Source: Thalassotalea_H sp040779345 (GTDB taxonomy: Bacteria > Pseudomonadota > Gammaproteobacteria > Enterobacterales > Alteromonadaceae). Taken from it: a stretch of 64,000 nucleotides of DNA. Each line of letters begins with the position of its first letter. Position 1 is the stretch's first letter. Below the pieces are notes generated by a model that made no database searches, was not told the DNA's origin, and saw only the letters and a program-made list of their open reading frames with translations. Of this stretch, positions 7,822 through 16,331 are shown one piece after another. The translations under genes and the position numbers were made by a program. The stretch is from positions 62,001 to 126,000 of the forward strand of contig JBFONU010000002.1 in NCBI GenBank assembly GCA_040779345.1, in the 5' to 3' direction.

Positions 7822-9966
7822 TTAGAGAGTTATAACAACGAATTGGCTATCAATAGAGATATCTTTCTTGTTAATCGTTTTACCATCTTTATAAGCGCCT
7901 TGAAGTGAATAACTCACGTTAACGTTTTTATCATTGGCTTGAGGTAAGAAATGAAAGGTCATTTCTTCTTTAATCGTGTCTTTTAAATCTTTTGTTATTG
8001 CAATGTTTTGAGTTTGTTTAAAGTTAATGTCAGGGTAGTTAACCTCCATCGTTAATCCTAAAAACTCAAGTTCACCTGCAGAAATATCTGGAATAATAAT
8101 AATGTTATATAATGTTGATATAGGTAACGCGTTAGCCACTTCAATTTGGTTTGCTCGGGTAGCGGCAAAACCAGGATAAGCCGAATCTGTCAGTGACCCT
8201 GTTGGTAGGTAATTGAAACTTTGTCCCTGAGTCGTTGTGTATTTCGCTTTGAAATAAATTGGTTTTTCAGGAAGAGCGCCAATTGGGTAAATATACGGTG
8301 TTGGTGGGGTTGTTTTGTTCAGTACTTGTGTATCAATTTTAGCTTCAATGTTTTTTTCTACATCAGAATATTCAGTTGTCAGCTCTACGGTGGCAAGAGT
8401 ATCCCAAGCATTTTCAGGAATTAAAGAATTGATATCTGCGTAGACAATCCCACATTTTGCTAAATTGATAGACTGTACTAACGTTTCCGCTATTTTAAAT
8501 TCTTCAGATACATAAGGCTTAGCATGCATGCCAATAAAGTTAACGGTATATTGATAGCTGTAGTTAATCCCTATTTTTGCATCGGTAAACCATTTATCTG
8601 TTTTTAATGGTCCTTTAGTTGATGAATCGAAGGTTAACGTGCTACTTTTACTGCCATACTTTGCGGTAACCACAATGCTACTAATATTATATTTTTCAAG
8701 ACTACCAGAGGCATAGAAAGTCGGTTGTAGGGTCTCAAAGAAAGGGTCATCTAAGTCATATTCCTTAAAGAAATCAGGTAGTTTTGTAGCACCAACTAAT
8801 GACTTTATCGATGGTAATTGAGTCTGTGGCACAATAGTGAATGGCACTACTGAGTTTTCTTCATATACTCGCGTAAAACTTTCAGTTTGCGTTAATGACT
8901 CTGAAAATTTGTCAAAACTGCCCGCATCATTAAGTAAATTCATACTCATGTCTAAGCCGGTTTGGCTACTTAAAATTTGTTCAACTTGCTTTTGTCCCCA
9001 TGCTCTCAATGATTCTTTCCAAGTGTTATATTGATCTTGGCTCATCCCCATTTGAACAGCGGTTAAGCCGGTACTAACATTAATGTCTACCGCACCACTT
9101 TCAGTGAACTTGCGGGTAATTTTTTTCTCATCAGCAGACCACGTGTGCCTAGTAATGGTTTGTGAAACACTTTTCATTTTTTTACTGTCGTATTTTACAG
9201 TTACTTTTGCCGCGGGTAATGAAGCATTCAAACCAAAGTCAAAACGAATTCCAATACTAGAATTGTTATCAGTACCTTCTAAGACATTTTGAAAAAGCGT
9301 TGCGCCTTCACCGGTTAACGACATACTAAAAACGGTGTTGTTATTACCAAGTCCTGAAGGTACTACTGGGGTAGGAATCTCCCTATAAAAACCTTTATTG
9401 CTGTCAATAATTAGCGAGGCGCTTGCAGAGCTATAATTTGGTGCTAACAGTTTAATTTTTTTGCCACCATCGGGTAAGAGTTGACCTATAAACTGATCGT
9501 CAGGAAGTGAACTATCGTAAAGGGCTTCATATTGAGCAGCTTGTTTTTCACTTAAGCTTGTCGATTGAAATGCTGTGTGATAAGCCGTTTGCTTTGCTTT
9601 ATCATTAGGGTCTTTGATAAATGCTTGATGTGCTTTTATCATTTCGACAATAAGGGTAGATTTAGCAGTTAGCTGAGGCGTTAAACCTGGAATTAATCCC
9701 GCTTTAATTTCAGCGATCATTGCATCCGTTGGTTGTGGTAATTCAACCGTAAACATCGCATAACCACCTTGTTGATCTTCGCTTCGGTATTTATAAAACA
9801 TAAAGACAGGATCTTTACCTTTCGCCGAAAAAACAGGTGTTTCAGGTACAACATAATAGACATTTTTATCAGTATCATCACCGTAACAGGTGTATGAGTA
9901 TTGAGTTAGACCTAAATAAGCATCAGTTTTTATTGTTACAGGTTGCTGTAGGGCAGTAGTTAACAT
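7822..9966 (-). CDS. unknown large beta-rich protein, largest paralogue of cryptic cluster
   Basis: This 714-residue protein is the largest of the cluster. The N-terminal module has VYYVVPETPVFSAKGKDP, VFMFYKYRSED and QQGGYAMFTVEL. A middle segment has TVFSMSLTGEGATLFQNVLEG followed by LPAAKVTVKYDSKKM, and a later one DLDDPFFETLQPTFYASG. The rest is beta-strand repeats with KYGSKSSTLTF, ELTTEYSD and TMEVNYPDIN strands. About 60 residues after GLIPG are inserted relative to the 556-residue paralogue. No signal peptide, membrane span, metal-binding cluster or catalytic triad was found. AAGGA precedes the ATG. Stem-loops before and after suggest that stoichiometry between cluster products is tuned, as in structural assemblies, but this is inference. 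Confidence 0.63.
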   Translation of the reverse strand: MLTTALQQPVTIKTDAYLGLTQYSYTCYGDDTDKNVYYVVPETPVFSAKGKDPVFMFYKYRSEDQQGGYAMFTVELPQPTDAMIAEIKAGLIPGLTPQLTAKSTLIVEMIKAHQAFIKDPNDKAKQTAYHTAFQSTSLSEKQAAQYEALYDSSLPDDQFIGQLLPDGGKKIKLLAPNYSSASASLIIDSNKGFYREIPTPVVPSGLGNNNTVFSMSLTGEGATLFQNVLEGTDNNSSIGIRFDFGLNASLPAAKVTVKYDSKKMKSVSQTITRHTWSADEKKITRKFTESGAVDINVSTGLTAVQMGMSQDQYNTWKESLRAWGQKQVEQILSSQTGLDMSMNLLNDAGSFDKFSESLTQTESFTRVYEENSVVPFTIVPQTQLPSIKSLVGATKLPDFFKEYDLDDPFFETLQPTFYASGSLEKYNISSIVVTAKYGSKSSTLTFDSSTKGPLKTDKWFTDAKIGINYSYQYTVNFIGMHAKPYVSEEFKIAETLVQSINLAKCGIVYADINSLIPENAWDTLATVELTTEYSDVEKNIEAKIDTQVLNKTTPPTPYIYPIGALPEKPIYFKAKYTTTQGQSFNYLPTGSLTDSAYPGFAATRANQIEVANALPISTLYNIIIIPDISAGELEFLGLTMEVNYPDINFKQTQNIAITKDLKDTIKEEMTFHFLPQANDKNVNVSYSLQGAYKDGKTINKKDISIDSQFVVITL

Positions 9967-9984
9967 GGGTATTTCCTTATTTTA

Positions 9985-11457
9985 TTAGAGTGGGTAATTT
10001 AGTTTTATATCAAGTTGAGTTGATGTTAGTGAGGGGGATTCATACTTTGATGAGCCCCAAGATTTTTTCTTACCTTGCCATTCATATTCGATATGACCGT
10101 TAAAATCGGCTGCGAAGGTATTGACCATCCAGCTTGTTTTCCATTTATTTTCAGTATTAGCATCGCGAGGGAAATTAAACTCAAAGGTTTGATTATTATT
10201 GTTTCTTTGCGGAATGAAGGTCGCTTTACCTGAAATTTTCTTGAAACCTTCTTCTAATGAACAAGCATCAAAGGTAATTAGGTTAAAGCCTAAGCTTTTA
10301 GGTTGTAGCAAAACCTTCGGCTGAAATGGAATGACCGTTTTTAAAGTGCGGTAATTTGAAAACTTTGTTTCAACAGTAAGCTCGGTGACTGTGTCATCAA
10401 CCATCATGGTAATTGCGTTAAAATTTGGCCATGACATAGCCACTTTTGTTTTATCTGATTGGATCTCAATCGACATTATGTTGATATGTGTAACATCAAA
10501 GCCTAGGTTTATTTCGCACTTTTTCTTTTTCACAACAGGTGTAATAGGTTTTCTTTTGGGTTCAGGTAATGGCGTTGTTGTGTTGCTAACAACTTTTGAA
10601 TAATCTAACTGGCTAAATAGCTCGGTAAAATCTTTTGACCGTTGTATCTGATATGTTTGTGGTAGGGAATTGCTATAGCAAACGTTATAACTGACTTTGT
10701 CAGGTAATTCATGAACCGTGGTTATTCCTTGTAAAGTATTGCTCATCAAGGTAGCCGCAGTGTGCAATAAATTATCAGAAACAGACGCGATAGATTCAGA
10801 AGAAGGCTTATTCTTATAGCTAAGTTGTTGACTGATTGTTGGTTCTCTCGCCAGTTTTTGTGCGACAATTTCTTTCGCTAAAAATGATTGTATTTGAGTT
10901 GTTTGGGAATATTTATTCTCAATACAAAGTGTTAGTAACGCTAACCAATCAGCCGTTAATGAAGCTGTAATTTTACTACTCACTGTGAAGGTTGACTCAC
11001 AAATTAAGTTAACCGTATTCTTCGTGCCTTGAATCGCTTTAACCACTTGATTTGCTTCTTCATGGGTTAATTCAGTTTTTGAACCTTGAAGCGCAACTTG
11101 GTAGCTATCTTTCTCGTTATCCGCAATAAATTGCAATGAATAGGCAGTATTAGGAGGTGTATATGATAATTTTAGTGCCCTTGTTTGAGCGCAAAAATGC
11201 GTATTAATGTATTGCTCAATATTACTTTCATTGGGCATTATATTAGGAATAATTGAGGTGAAAGCCGCTCCTTCAGTGCTGGTGGTTAAATGAAATGTTT
11301 TATCATTTTTTAAGGGTTCACTTGCCATAAACGTTTGGCCAAAAACACCATAGCTATAGTTGTTTTCAGGTTGTGTTTGATCATGAAAGCCAAATAAATT
11401 ATTGATTGTAAAAAAATTAGTTAAACATGCTTTTGGGTTAATAAAGTTTATGTTCAT
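9985..11457 (-). CDS. unknown protein of cryptic cluster with Pro/Lys-rich linker
   Basis: I chose the ATG at 11457, giving 490 residues. It overlaps the upstream stop as ATGA, and AGGGA lies 8 bases before it; an ATG 17 codons earlier lacks a ribosome site. The N-terminal 310 residues resemble the first half of the other paralogues, including ASLTADWLALLTLCIENKYS at the place of the ANWASVYTYIEKKYG segment. A linker, LPEPKRKPITPVVKKKKC, separates this from a C-terminal region of about 180 residues that again looks like beta-strands, ending in TSTQLDIKLNYPL. No export signal or enzyme motif is visible. Its function is unknown. Its sequence is more diverged than that of the 556-, 608- and 714-residue relatives. 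Confidence 0.58.
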   Translation of the reverse strand: MNINFINPKACLTNFFTINNLFGFHDQTQPENNYSYGVFGQTFMASEPLKNDKTFHLTTSTEGAAFTSIIPNIMPNESNIEQYINTHFCAQTRALKLSYTPPNTAYSLQFIADNEKDSYQVALQGSKTELTHEEANQVVKAIQGTKNTVNLICESTFTVSSKITASLTADWLALLTLCIENKYSQTTQIQSFLAKEIVAQKLAREPTISQQLSYKNKPSSESIASVSDNLLHTAATLMSNTLQGITTVHELPDKVSYNVCYSNSLPQTYQIQRSKDFTELFSQLDYSKVVSNTTTPLPEPKRKPITPVVKKKKCEINLGFDVTHINIMSIEIQSDKTKVAMSWPNFNAITMMVDDTVTELTVETKFSNYRTLKTVIPFQPKVLLQPKSLGFNLITFDACSLEEGFKKISGKATFIPQRNNNNQTFEFNFPRDANTENKWKTSWMVNTFAADFNGHIEYEWQGKKKSWGSSKYESPSLTSTQLDIKLNYPL

Positions 11458-13157
11458 GACGTTGTCCCTAATGTGATGGTTTGATCGCCCGATAAATAAT
11501 CTGACCATGGCGAGTTTTTTGTTTTGTATCTAAATTTGCTTTTGAAAATGGACGGAGCATTCCATTGATATAAAAAGTGATTTTTTGGGCTAATGAACAT
11601 ATGTTCGGTAAGCTGAAGATCTTGAGTTTCAAAATGAACAATTTCCTTGTCCACCTCAGGTAAAAAATTCACCGTAATAGTTGCTTGTTGTGCGCCAAAC
11701 TCTTTAAATAAATAACTTCCTATTTGAGTTGATTGATTAATAGCGTTGGGCAGGTCAATGGTTTCAATCTTTGATAAAGATACGGCTTTAATCATCGCGT
11801 AGGTTTTTTTATCTACAATGGGGTTGCTAATGCAAGGAACGGCAGAGCTTAAATCAAATGTTGATACATACGATCCTGAGGAATAAGTGCCTTGTATATG
11901 ACAACTCGAAGCTAATTCTTTCGCTAATGTTAAGGTGAAAAATTCACAAGGAAAGATTTCCTGCGTAATAGACACCACATTGTTAGTGCCATTGTAAATA
12001 TCACCAACACACTGCTTATTAACACCATTATCAAGATAATTAACAATAACCTGATAAGTAAAATCTTTATTGTAGGAGATGTTATTGTTAATAAAAGCAA
12101 TCGTTTCTTTTTGTTTGTCAGTGGAGAGTCTTATCGTTTTCTTTTGTGTTTGTGGGTAAATGTTACCCGCCAATAAGCTTATTTGCACATCAATTGACAC
12201 ATCCAAACTTAACCCAGAAGGTAAGGCGTATAACACGTCAATCATTTTCTGCCCGCTTGGAATTTCTGGTGCGGTCACCCGAGATATTATTTTATCAACC
12301 GACACTCTTGCCAATTGTTGTGCGGCAATAAATGGGTTAAACAGGTAACATATTGGCCTAAAGACCAAAACTGTGTCGTTTAGATCTATCATTAAACGAC
12401 CCGTTGATTTAGGCGGTACTAAGGTAAGATAACAATTATTATCACTAGGATCGCCAATAGCAGGTTGGCCATAGTGGCTATATAAACGGTCTAGTAACGC
12501 CTGACAAAAAGTGACTTTATTATTAACCTCCAACGTAGATAAATTTGGGGTCGAGTTGATTGCTAAACTGCTAATGTTTTTGGCTAAATAATTAACCAGA
12601 TCATCATAGCCGTAGGTGTTTTTTGACTGTTCGAGGTTTGTTAAAGCAATTGATGAAAAGCTGTTAATCAGCCTCCCCGGATCAAATTCCAGCTGAAACG
12701 CTAAACGAGGTGATATACCTTTTACAAAACCATCTAGTCGAGCATTAAAGCCTATTACATTACTAGTTAATGTTTGTTCCATTAACTCAGTTTGTGCTGT
12801 ATTTAACTGCACAACAAAATTAGCATCGGTGGCTGTATTCCAAGCACATTCAAATGCATTTGTCATTAATGGCGATTGAAAGCTAAGCTTGTAAGGTATT
12901 ATGGGCAGAGGGCTTAGCGTTGTTGAAGGCACTGTTTCAGTTGAATAAACAAATGATGAAGTAAAGTTTAACGTGCCGTAAATACTTTCACTTGTGTAAC
13001 TTCTCACTATCGTTAATAAAAATTCAAGAGACGGCTGATCTAATATTTCTACCGCATTAGGGTATGAATATTGAAAGTTGTTTTGACCAAATGCAGCAAT
13101 TAACTGTAAATCTTGCATTTTAGTTATTTTTTGAAAATCAGGCATCTCTTGATACAT
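11454..13157 (-). CDS. unknown beta-rich protein of cryptic cluster
   Basis: The preferred start is the ATG at 13157 (567 residues), because AGGAT lies 9 bases upstream; the longer frame would need a TTG start inside the preceding gene. The product begins MYQEMPDFQKITKMQDLQ. It has a middle region GISPRLAFQLEFDPGRLINSF that parallels the VPPSTFELQANWASVY part of the 608-residue protein. The C-terminal half carries strand repeats such as SGLSLDVSIDVQISL and KDFTYQVIVNYLDNG. The last codons overlap the next gene by 4 bases, so the two are translationally coupled. No signal peptide, transmembrane segment or catalytic motif is seen. Its function is unknown. Confidence 0.6.
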   Translation of the reverse strand: MYQEMPDFQKITKMQDLQLIAAFGQNNFQYSYPNAVEILDQPSLEFLLTIVRSYTSESIYGTLNFTSSFVYSTETVPSTTLSPLPIIPYKLSFQSPLMTNAFECAWNTATDANFVVQLNTAQTELMEQTLTSNVIGFNARLDGFVKGISPRLAFQLEFDPGRLINSFSSIALTNLEQSKNTYGYDDLVNYLAKNISSLAINSTPNLSTLEVNNKVTFCQALLDRLYSHYGQPAIGDPSDNNCYLTLVPPKSTGRLMIDLNDTVLVFRPICYLFNPFIAAQQLARVSVDKIISRVTAPEIPSGQKMIDVLYALPSGLSLDVSIDVQISLLAGNIYPQTQKKTIRLSTDKQKETIAFINNNISYNKDFTYQVIVNYLDNGVNKQCVGDIYNGTNNVVSITQEIFPCEFFTLTLAKELASSCHIQGTYSSGSYVSTFDLSSAVPCISNPIVDKKTYAMIKAVSLSKIETIDLPNAINQSTQIGSYLFKEFGAQQATITVNFLPEVDKEIVHFETQDLQLTEHMFISPKNHFLYQWNAPSIFKSKFRYKTKNSPWSDYLSGDQTITLGTTS

Positions 13158-13168
13158 GGTCAACGATC

Positions 13169-14758
13169 CTAGTGTGCTTGCATGGTGTAATGGATATAGT
13201 CTTGATGCCAAGCAGGATCTAGAAATTTCATTATGTTTTCAGGGCGTAAGTTATAGTTATCTTCCCATATTCTTTGCATCACACTGTCTCCAACTAGCAT
13301 ATTATTAGCGTACATAGTGCGATTCTCATTCGTTAAGTATTCGCCTGAATCATCACAAGACAAATGCAGATTAAACACATCTAGGGGTTTGTTTTGATAA
13401 CTGATATTTTTTATTTTAACGAAGCCATCTGGGGTTATTAATTGGCAATCTACGCTAAGTTCTTTAGCCAATAAAACCCCTTTGTCTGTACAAAATGGAT
13501 GCCCTAAACTAGCCTTGATGGTTTGTTCTTTTTTATCTAATATCGTTATTTCGCAATATTCGTCTTCACTACCACAAATAACATCTTCAACTCGCAAAGA
13601 TTTATCATCTTGTGAACGAACCCAGTCACCTTGTGTGATCTTAGCTATTGTTTGCAGCGAACCGTCTTGCATCAATATTTCGCTGTCTTCACCTAAACAG
13701 CCATAAATTATCTGCATAGGTTTTATCGGAAGGGTATTTAATAATAACTGACCGGGAACCACAGATTTTGGTGCATTAGTAATGAAGCTAACCACTTGAT
13801 TACCATTAATTTGAACCGTCACTTGAAAAACGTAATAAACCATTTCTCCAGACTTAAAATCAGGTTGCTTAAACGATAACCAGTCTAGGTTCCAGGACAG
13901 TGTTTGGTCTGCTATAACGGTATTGGGGTTATCAAAAAATTCAAAAGCGTCTAATGGTCTTATTGGACTACCACCATCAGTCGTTTTAATTAAATAAATA
14001 GCGCAAGCTGCGTTGATTGGTTTTTTGTCAGCCATATCAATATTGTCAAAATATTCGATACTTCCTTGAATCGGAACGCTTACTACACCGTTATAGTCAT
14101 GCGTGTAATCACAATCTTCAGCCACACGCGTTAAACATATTTTTATTTCACTGTTTTTATTAACATCCGTTGGCGCGATATTGTTAATTATTTTAGGGTA
14201 GCCAACTGTGGTCATTATTTCGGCGGAGTATACGGTATTACTATTAACCGTTTGGCTGTAAGTATAAATAACGGTTAATGCTTCACTTGACGGTGTCATT
14301 TTGTTTGAGCATTGACCGCTAGCATTGATCACACAATCGGTAACATCCTGATAATTTTTCTTCAATGCCACTTTGCCGATTGGCTGAGCGTTATTGTTAA
14401 ATATCCCTAACGTTTGTGTCACATTGGTGGCTGTGTTGGGTAATGAAGATACGGCCGTTGTGTTGTAAGTAATACCGTCACTAGAATTAAATGAAGCAAT
14501 ACAATGAACAGGTACAAATTTTCCTTGCGGAATAATAGCGGTATTAGCAACTTTTTTTGCTGATTTTGTCTCTTGCCAAACATTAAAAAATTTTTGGTAA
14601 TTGGTTTGTGCAACACCTGCCAATGCTAATTGACCGTCATAAAAACAGACTAAATCTTTATCGTTGGGCTCAATAACAAAAGCCCCTTTATTTTGATATT
14701 TCGCAATCACTTTTTGAAGGATGGCTTGATCGCTTGGTGATAAACTAGTAATAGTCAT
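13169..14758 (-). CDS. cryptic-cluster protein with C-terminal Hint (hedgehog/intein) domain
   Basis: With the ATG at 14758 the protein has 529 residues; a GTG start 13 codons earlier is possible. Residues 1 to about 350 are an unrecognised beta-rich region. At C354 a Hint domain starts: CLGEDSEILMQDGSLQTI, then ITQGDWV, then LGHPFCTDKGVLLAKEL, and finally YANNMLVGD. These fit block A with a catalytic Cys1, the GD.V turn, the HPF.T block and the C-terminal ANGxLVGD signature of bacterial Hint domains in polymorphic toxins and similar proteins. Hint domains self-cleave at the residue before Cys1. A tail of about 40 residues follows the domain. There is no homing endonuclease and no extein-like continuation, so this is a processing domain rather than an ordinary intein. 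The fate of the released fragments is unknown. Confidence 0.75.
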   Translation of the reverse strand: MTITSLSPSDQAILQKVIAKYQNKGAFVIEPNDKDLVCFYDGQLALAGVAQTNYQKFFNVWQETKSAKKVANTAIIPQGKFVPVHCIASFNSSDGITYNTTAVSSLPNTATNVTQTLGIFNNNAQPIGKVALKKNYQDVTDCVINASGQCSNKMTPSSEALTVIYTYSQTVNSNTVYSAEIMTTVGYPKIINNIAPTDVNKNSEIKICLTRVAEDCDYTHDYNGVVSVPIQGSIEYFDNIDMADKKPINAACAIYLIKTTDGGSPIRPLDAFEFFDNPNTVIADQTLSWNLDWLSFKQPDFKSGEMVYYVFQVTVQINGNQVVSFITNAPKSVVPGQLLLNTLPIKPMQIIYGCLGEDSEILMQDGSLQTIAKITQGDWVRSQDDKSLRVEDVICGSEDEYCEITILDKKEQTIKASLGHPFCTDKGVLLAKELSVDCQLITPDGFVKIKNISYQNKPLDVFNLHLSCDDSGEYLTNENRTMYANNMLVGDSVMQRIWEDNYNLRPENIMKFLDPAWHQDYIHYTMQAH

Positions 14759-14799
14759 TTTTATAGTTCGCTTAAGTCTGAGATGAATGTTATTCACTG

Positions 14800-14828
14800 A
14801 ATAACGGTGGGAAAATCACACCGTTATT
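14800..14828 (-). promoter_or_regulatory. perfect intercistronic stem-loop after the 150-residue gene
   Basis: AATAACGGTG and CACCGTTATT form a perfect 10-bp stem with a 9-base loop, directly after the stop codon of the 150-residue gene. There is no T-run on the minus strand. It is therefore better read as an mRNA-stabilising or processing element than as a full terminator. It would leave the first gene of the operon more highly expressed than the genes that follow. Confidence 0.55.
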
Positions 14829-14842
14829 ACAATGAAATGAGT

Positions 14843-15295
14843 TTATGCAGCAACAACAACAGGGTTACTTGCCCCTCTTAATACTGTGCATGCAGCCCAA
14901 TAGCAGGTTATAGTTTTCCCCGGCTCTAAAAATTTCTCAGCACGTCGCCATAAATCATTAAGTTCAATATTTTCGAACGCGCCAATCATGTGTGGAACAC
15001 CGGGTTGTAATTTTAATTTATTCGGATTTTGCAGAATTAAGTTAGGTGCACTATCGCCAGCGTTATAAATAATTGGCTGAGTTGGGCTTGCACCTCCAGT
15101 TTTAGGGCTGATAATTTCTAGGCCGCTAATTTGCTTACCACTTTCTAGTTGACCGCCTAAATCGTCAGAAATTGAAGCGCCAACAGGTGACAACATTACT
15201 AATTTAAATCCCGCAGGAACGATGGTTTCACCGTTAAACTCAACTTTTCCGTGACCACTAAATACCACATCTTTTGCTGTTGCTTGAATTGACAT
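14843..15295 (-). CDS. small Stv/caspase-like protein, first gene of cryptic cluster
   Basis: This 150-residue protein has VVFSGHGKVEFNGE near its N-terminus, then VPAGFKLVMLSPVGASISD, and near its C-terminus LEPGKTITCYWAACTVLRG. A SGHG motif followed by a hydrophobic strand ending in AC is the His/Cys arrangement of caspase-like folds. The VP.G.....L...G..ISD segment is reminiscent of the putative Stv adhesin/caspase-like domain found in polymorphic-toxin contexts. The catalytic pair would be H15 and a Cys in CYWAAC. I am not certain of the family. It is the first gene of the nine-gene run, has a good AAGGA site, and is followed by a strong stem-loop, so it is probably the most abundant product. 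Confidence 0.55.
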   Translation of the reverse strand: MSIQATAKDVVFSGHGKVEFNGETIVPAGFKLVMLSPVGASISDDLGGQLESGKQISGLEIISPKTGGASPTQPIIYNAGDSAPNLILQNPNKLKLQPGVPHMIGAFENIELNDLWRRAEKFLEPGKTITCYWAACTVLRGASNPVVVAA

Positions 15296-15352
15296 TGCTC
15301 TTCCTTATTTGTGTTTTGGATTTGTATTGTGTTTCTCTTTAGTTATATAAAT

Positions 15353-15928
15353 TTAGAGTATTGATAAAGTAAATTCTTTTGATTGCGTATGAAAAACGTT
15401 TGAATTAGTAACTACTTCAACTTTTAATAGATTTCGTTGTTGACGAGGAGATATTGTGAATTGTTTTTTGTAAGCGCTTGAAAAGTTGGCGCTATTCTCA
15501 TAGCCCACTTCAAAGCCCACTTCTTGAATTGAAAGTTCAGAATGTATTAATAATGACTTAGCCTTTAGCATCCGTTGCTTCCTTAGCCATTCAAATACCC
15601 CTAAACCTAGAACACGTTTAAAGGTTGAAGCGAGCTTACTTCTGTTGGAGCCCATGAACATCGCAATATCGTCAAGCCTAATTTTGTTATAAAGATTCTG
15701 TGTTAAATAACGACAAGTGTTTTGCACCAGCAGATCGTCTTTATTACAATTAATATATTTATCAATATTAAGGTTTAACCCTTTAACATTATTGTTGATA
15801 TCGTAAGGTGAACCTGTACCTTTATGTATTTCTACTCGATAGCCATTATCTTCTAGAATTTGAGTACATCGCGTAGAGTCTTCAACAGCTAATGAAAGCA
15901 CCATTATTTTACTTTTCGTATTATTCAT
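15353..15928 (-). CDS. AraC-family transcriptional regulator
   Basis: The 191-residue protein carries a C-terminal AraC-type double helix-turn-helix. The first helix pair is IRLDDIAMFMGSNRSKLASTFKRVLG. The second is LSIQEVGFEVGYENSANFSSAYKKQFTISPRQQR, matching the AraC signature. The N-terminal 80 residues are short and unlike the usual cupin sensor domain; the opening MVLSLAVEDSTRCTQILEDNGYRVEI looks a little like the start of a receiver-type fold, but no phosphorylation site is evident. It lies 57 bases upstream of the nine-gene cluster on the same strand, so it may be its first cistron and its activator. AAGGAAG precedes the start. Confidence 0.88.
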   Translation of the reverse strand: MNNTKSKIMVLSLAVEDSTRCTQILEDNGYRVEIHKGTGSPYDINNNVKGLNLNIDKYINCNKDDLLVQNTCRYLTQNLYNKIRLDDIAMFMGSNRSKLASTFKRVLGLGVFEWLRKQRMLKAKSLLIHSELSIQEVGFEVGYENSANFSSAYKKQFTISPRQQRNLLKVEVVTNSNVFHTQSKEFTLSIL

Positions 15929-16331
15929 ATTTCTTCCTTGTTATAAATACTGTATTTCTAAAATGTTTTGGCAAAAATAAACCGGCTTTTGCTATTTACA
16001 CTCAGAAGGCACGATCACAATAAATAGAAATGATTAAAGAGTCCTAACGTGAAGTTTACAATTTCTTACTAAACCCTTACCGCGAGTTTAAATAAATATA
16101 AATCATAGAGTTATGTAAAAAGTATTATTTGGGTATTTAAATAGGTAAAATAAGAAATCGAGTCACAATGTATGTAAGCAATATTAATTGAATAGAGTTA
16201 AAGGCAATAAACGTGCAAACATTGGCTATAGTTTTTGTTAGAGGTTTTGTTGTAAGTTTTTTATAAATTGTTAGAAAAATTTTTTATGTGAAGTAAAAAG
16301 TATTTAATAATAAAAATAACAGGTATTAAGC
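15929..16331. promoter_or_regulatory. divergent control region between AraC gene and STAND regulator
   Basis: This 403-base, very AT-rich gap lies between two divergently transcribed regulators and should hold promoters for both. An 11-bp direct repeat TAAAAAGTATT occurs at 16116 and 16294, which could be a regulator site. I could not define -10/-35 boxes with confidence. Confidence 0.4.

Noticed and set aside
13697..13699. Ordinary intein within a host protein
   Set aside because: The Hint domain is at the C-terminus with only about 40 residues after it, no homing endonuclease and no recognisable C-extein.
937..15295. Assignment of the cluster to a phage tail or contractile injection system
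   Set aside because: No sheath, tube, baseplate, ATPase or spike motif was seen in any of the proteins.
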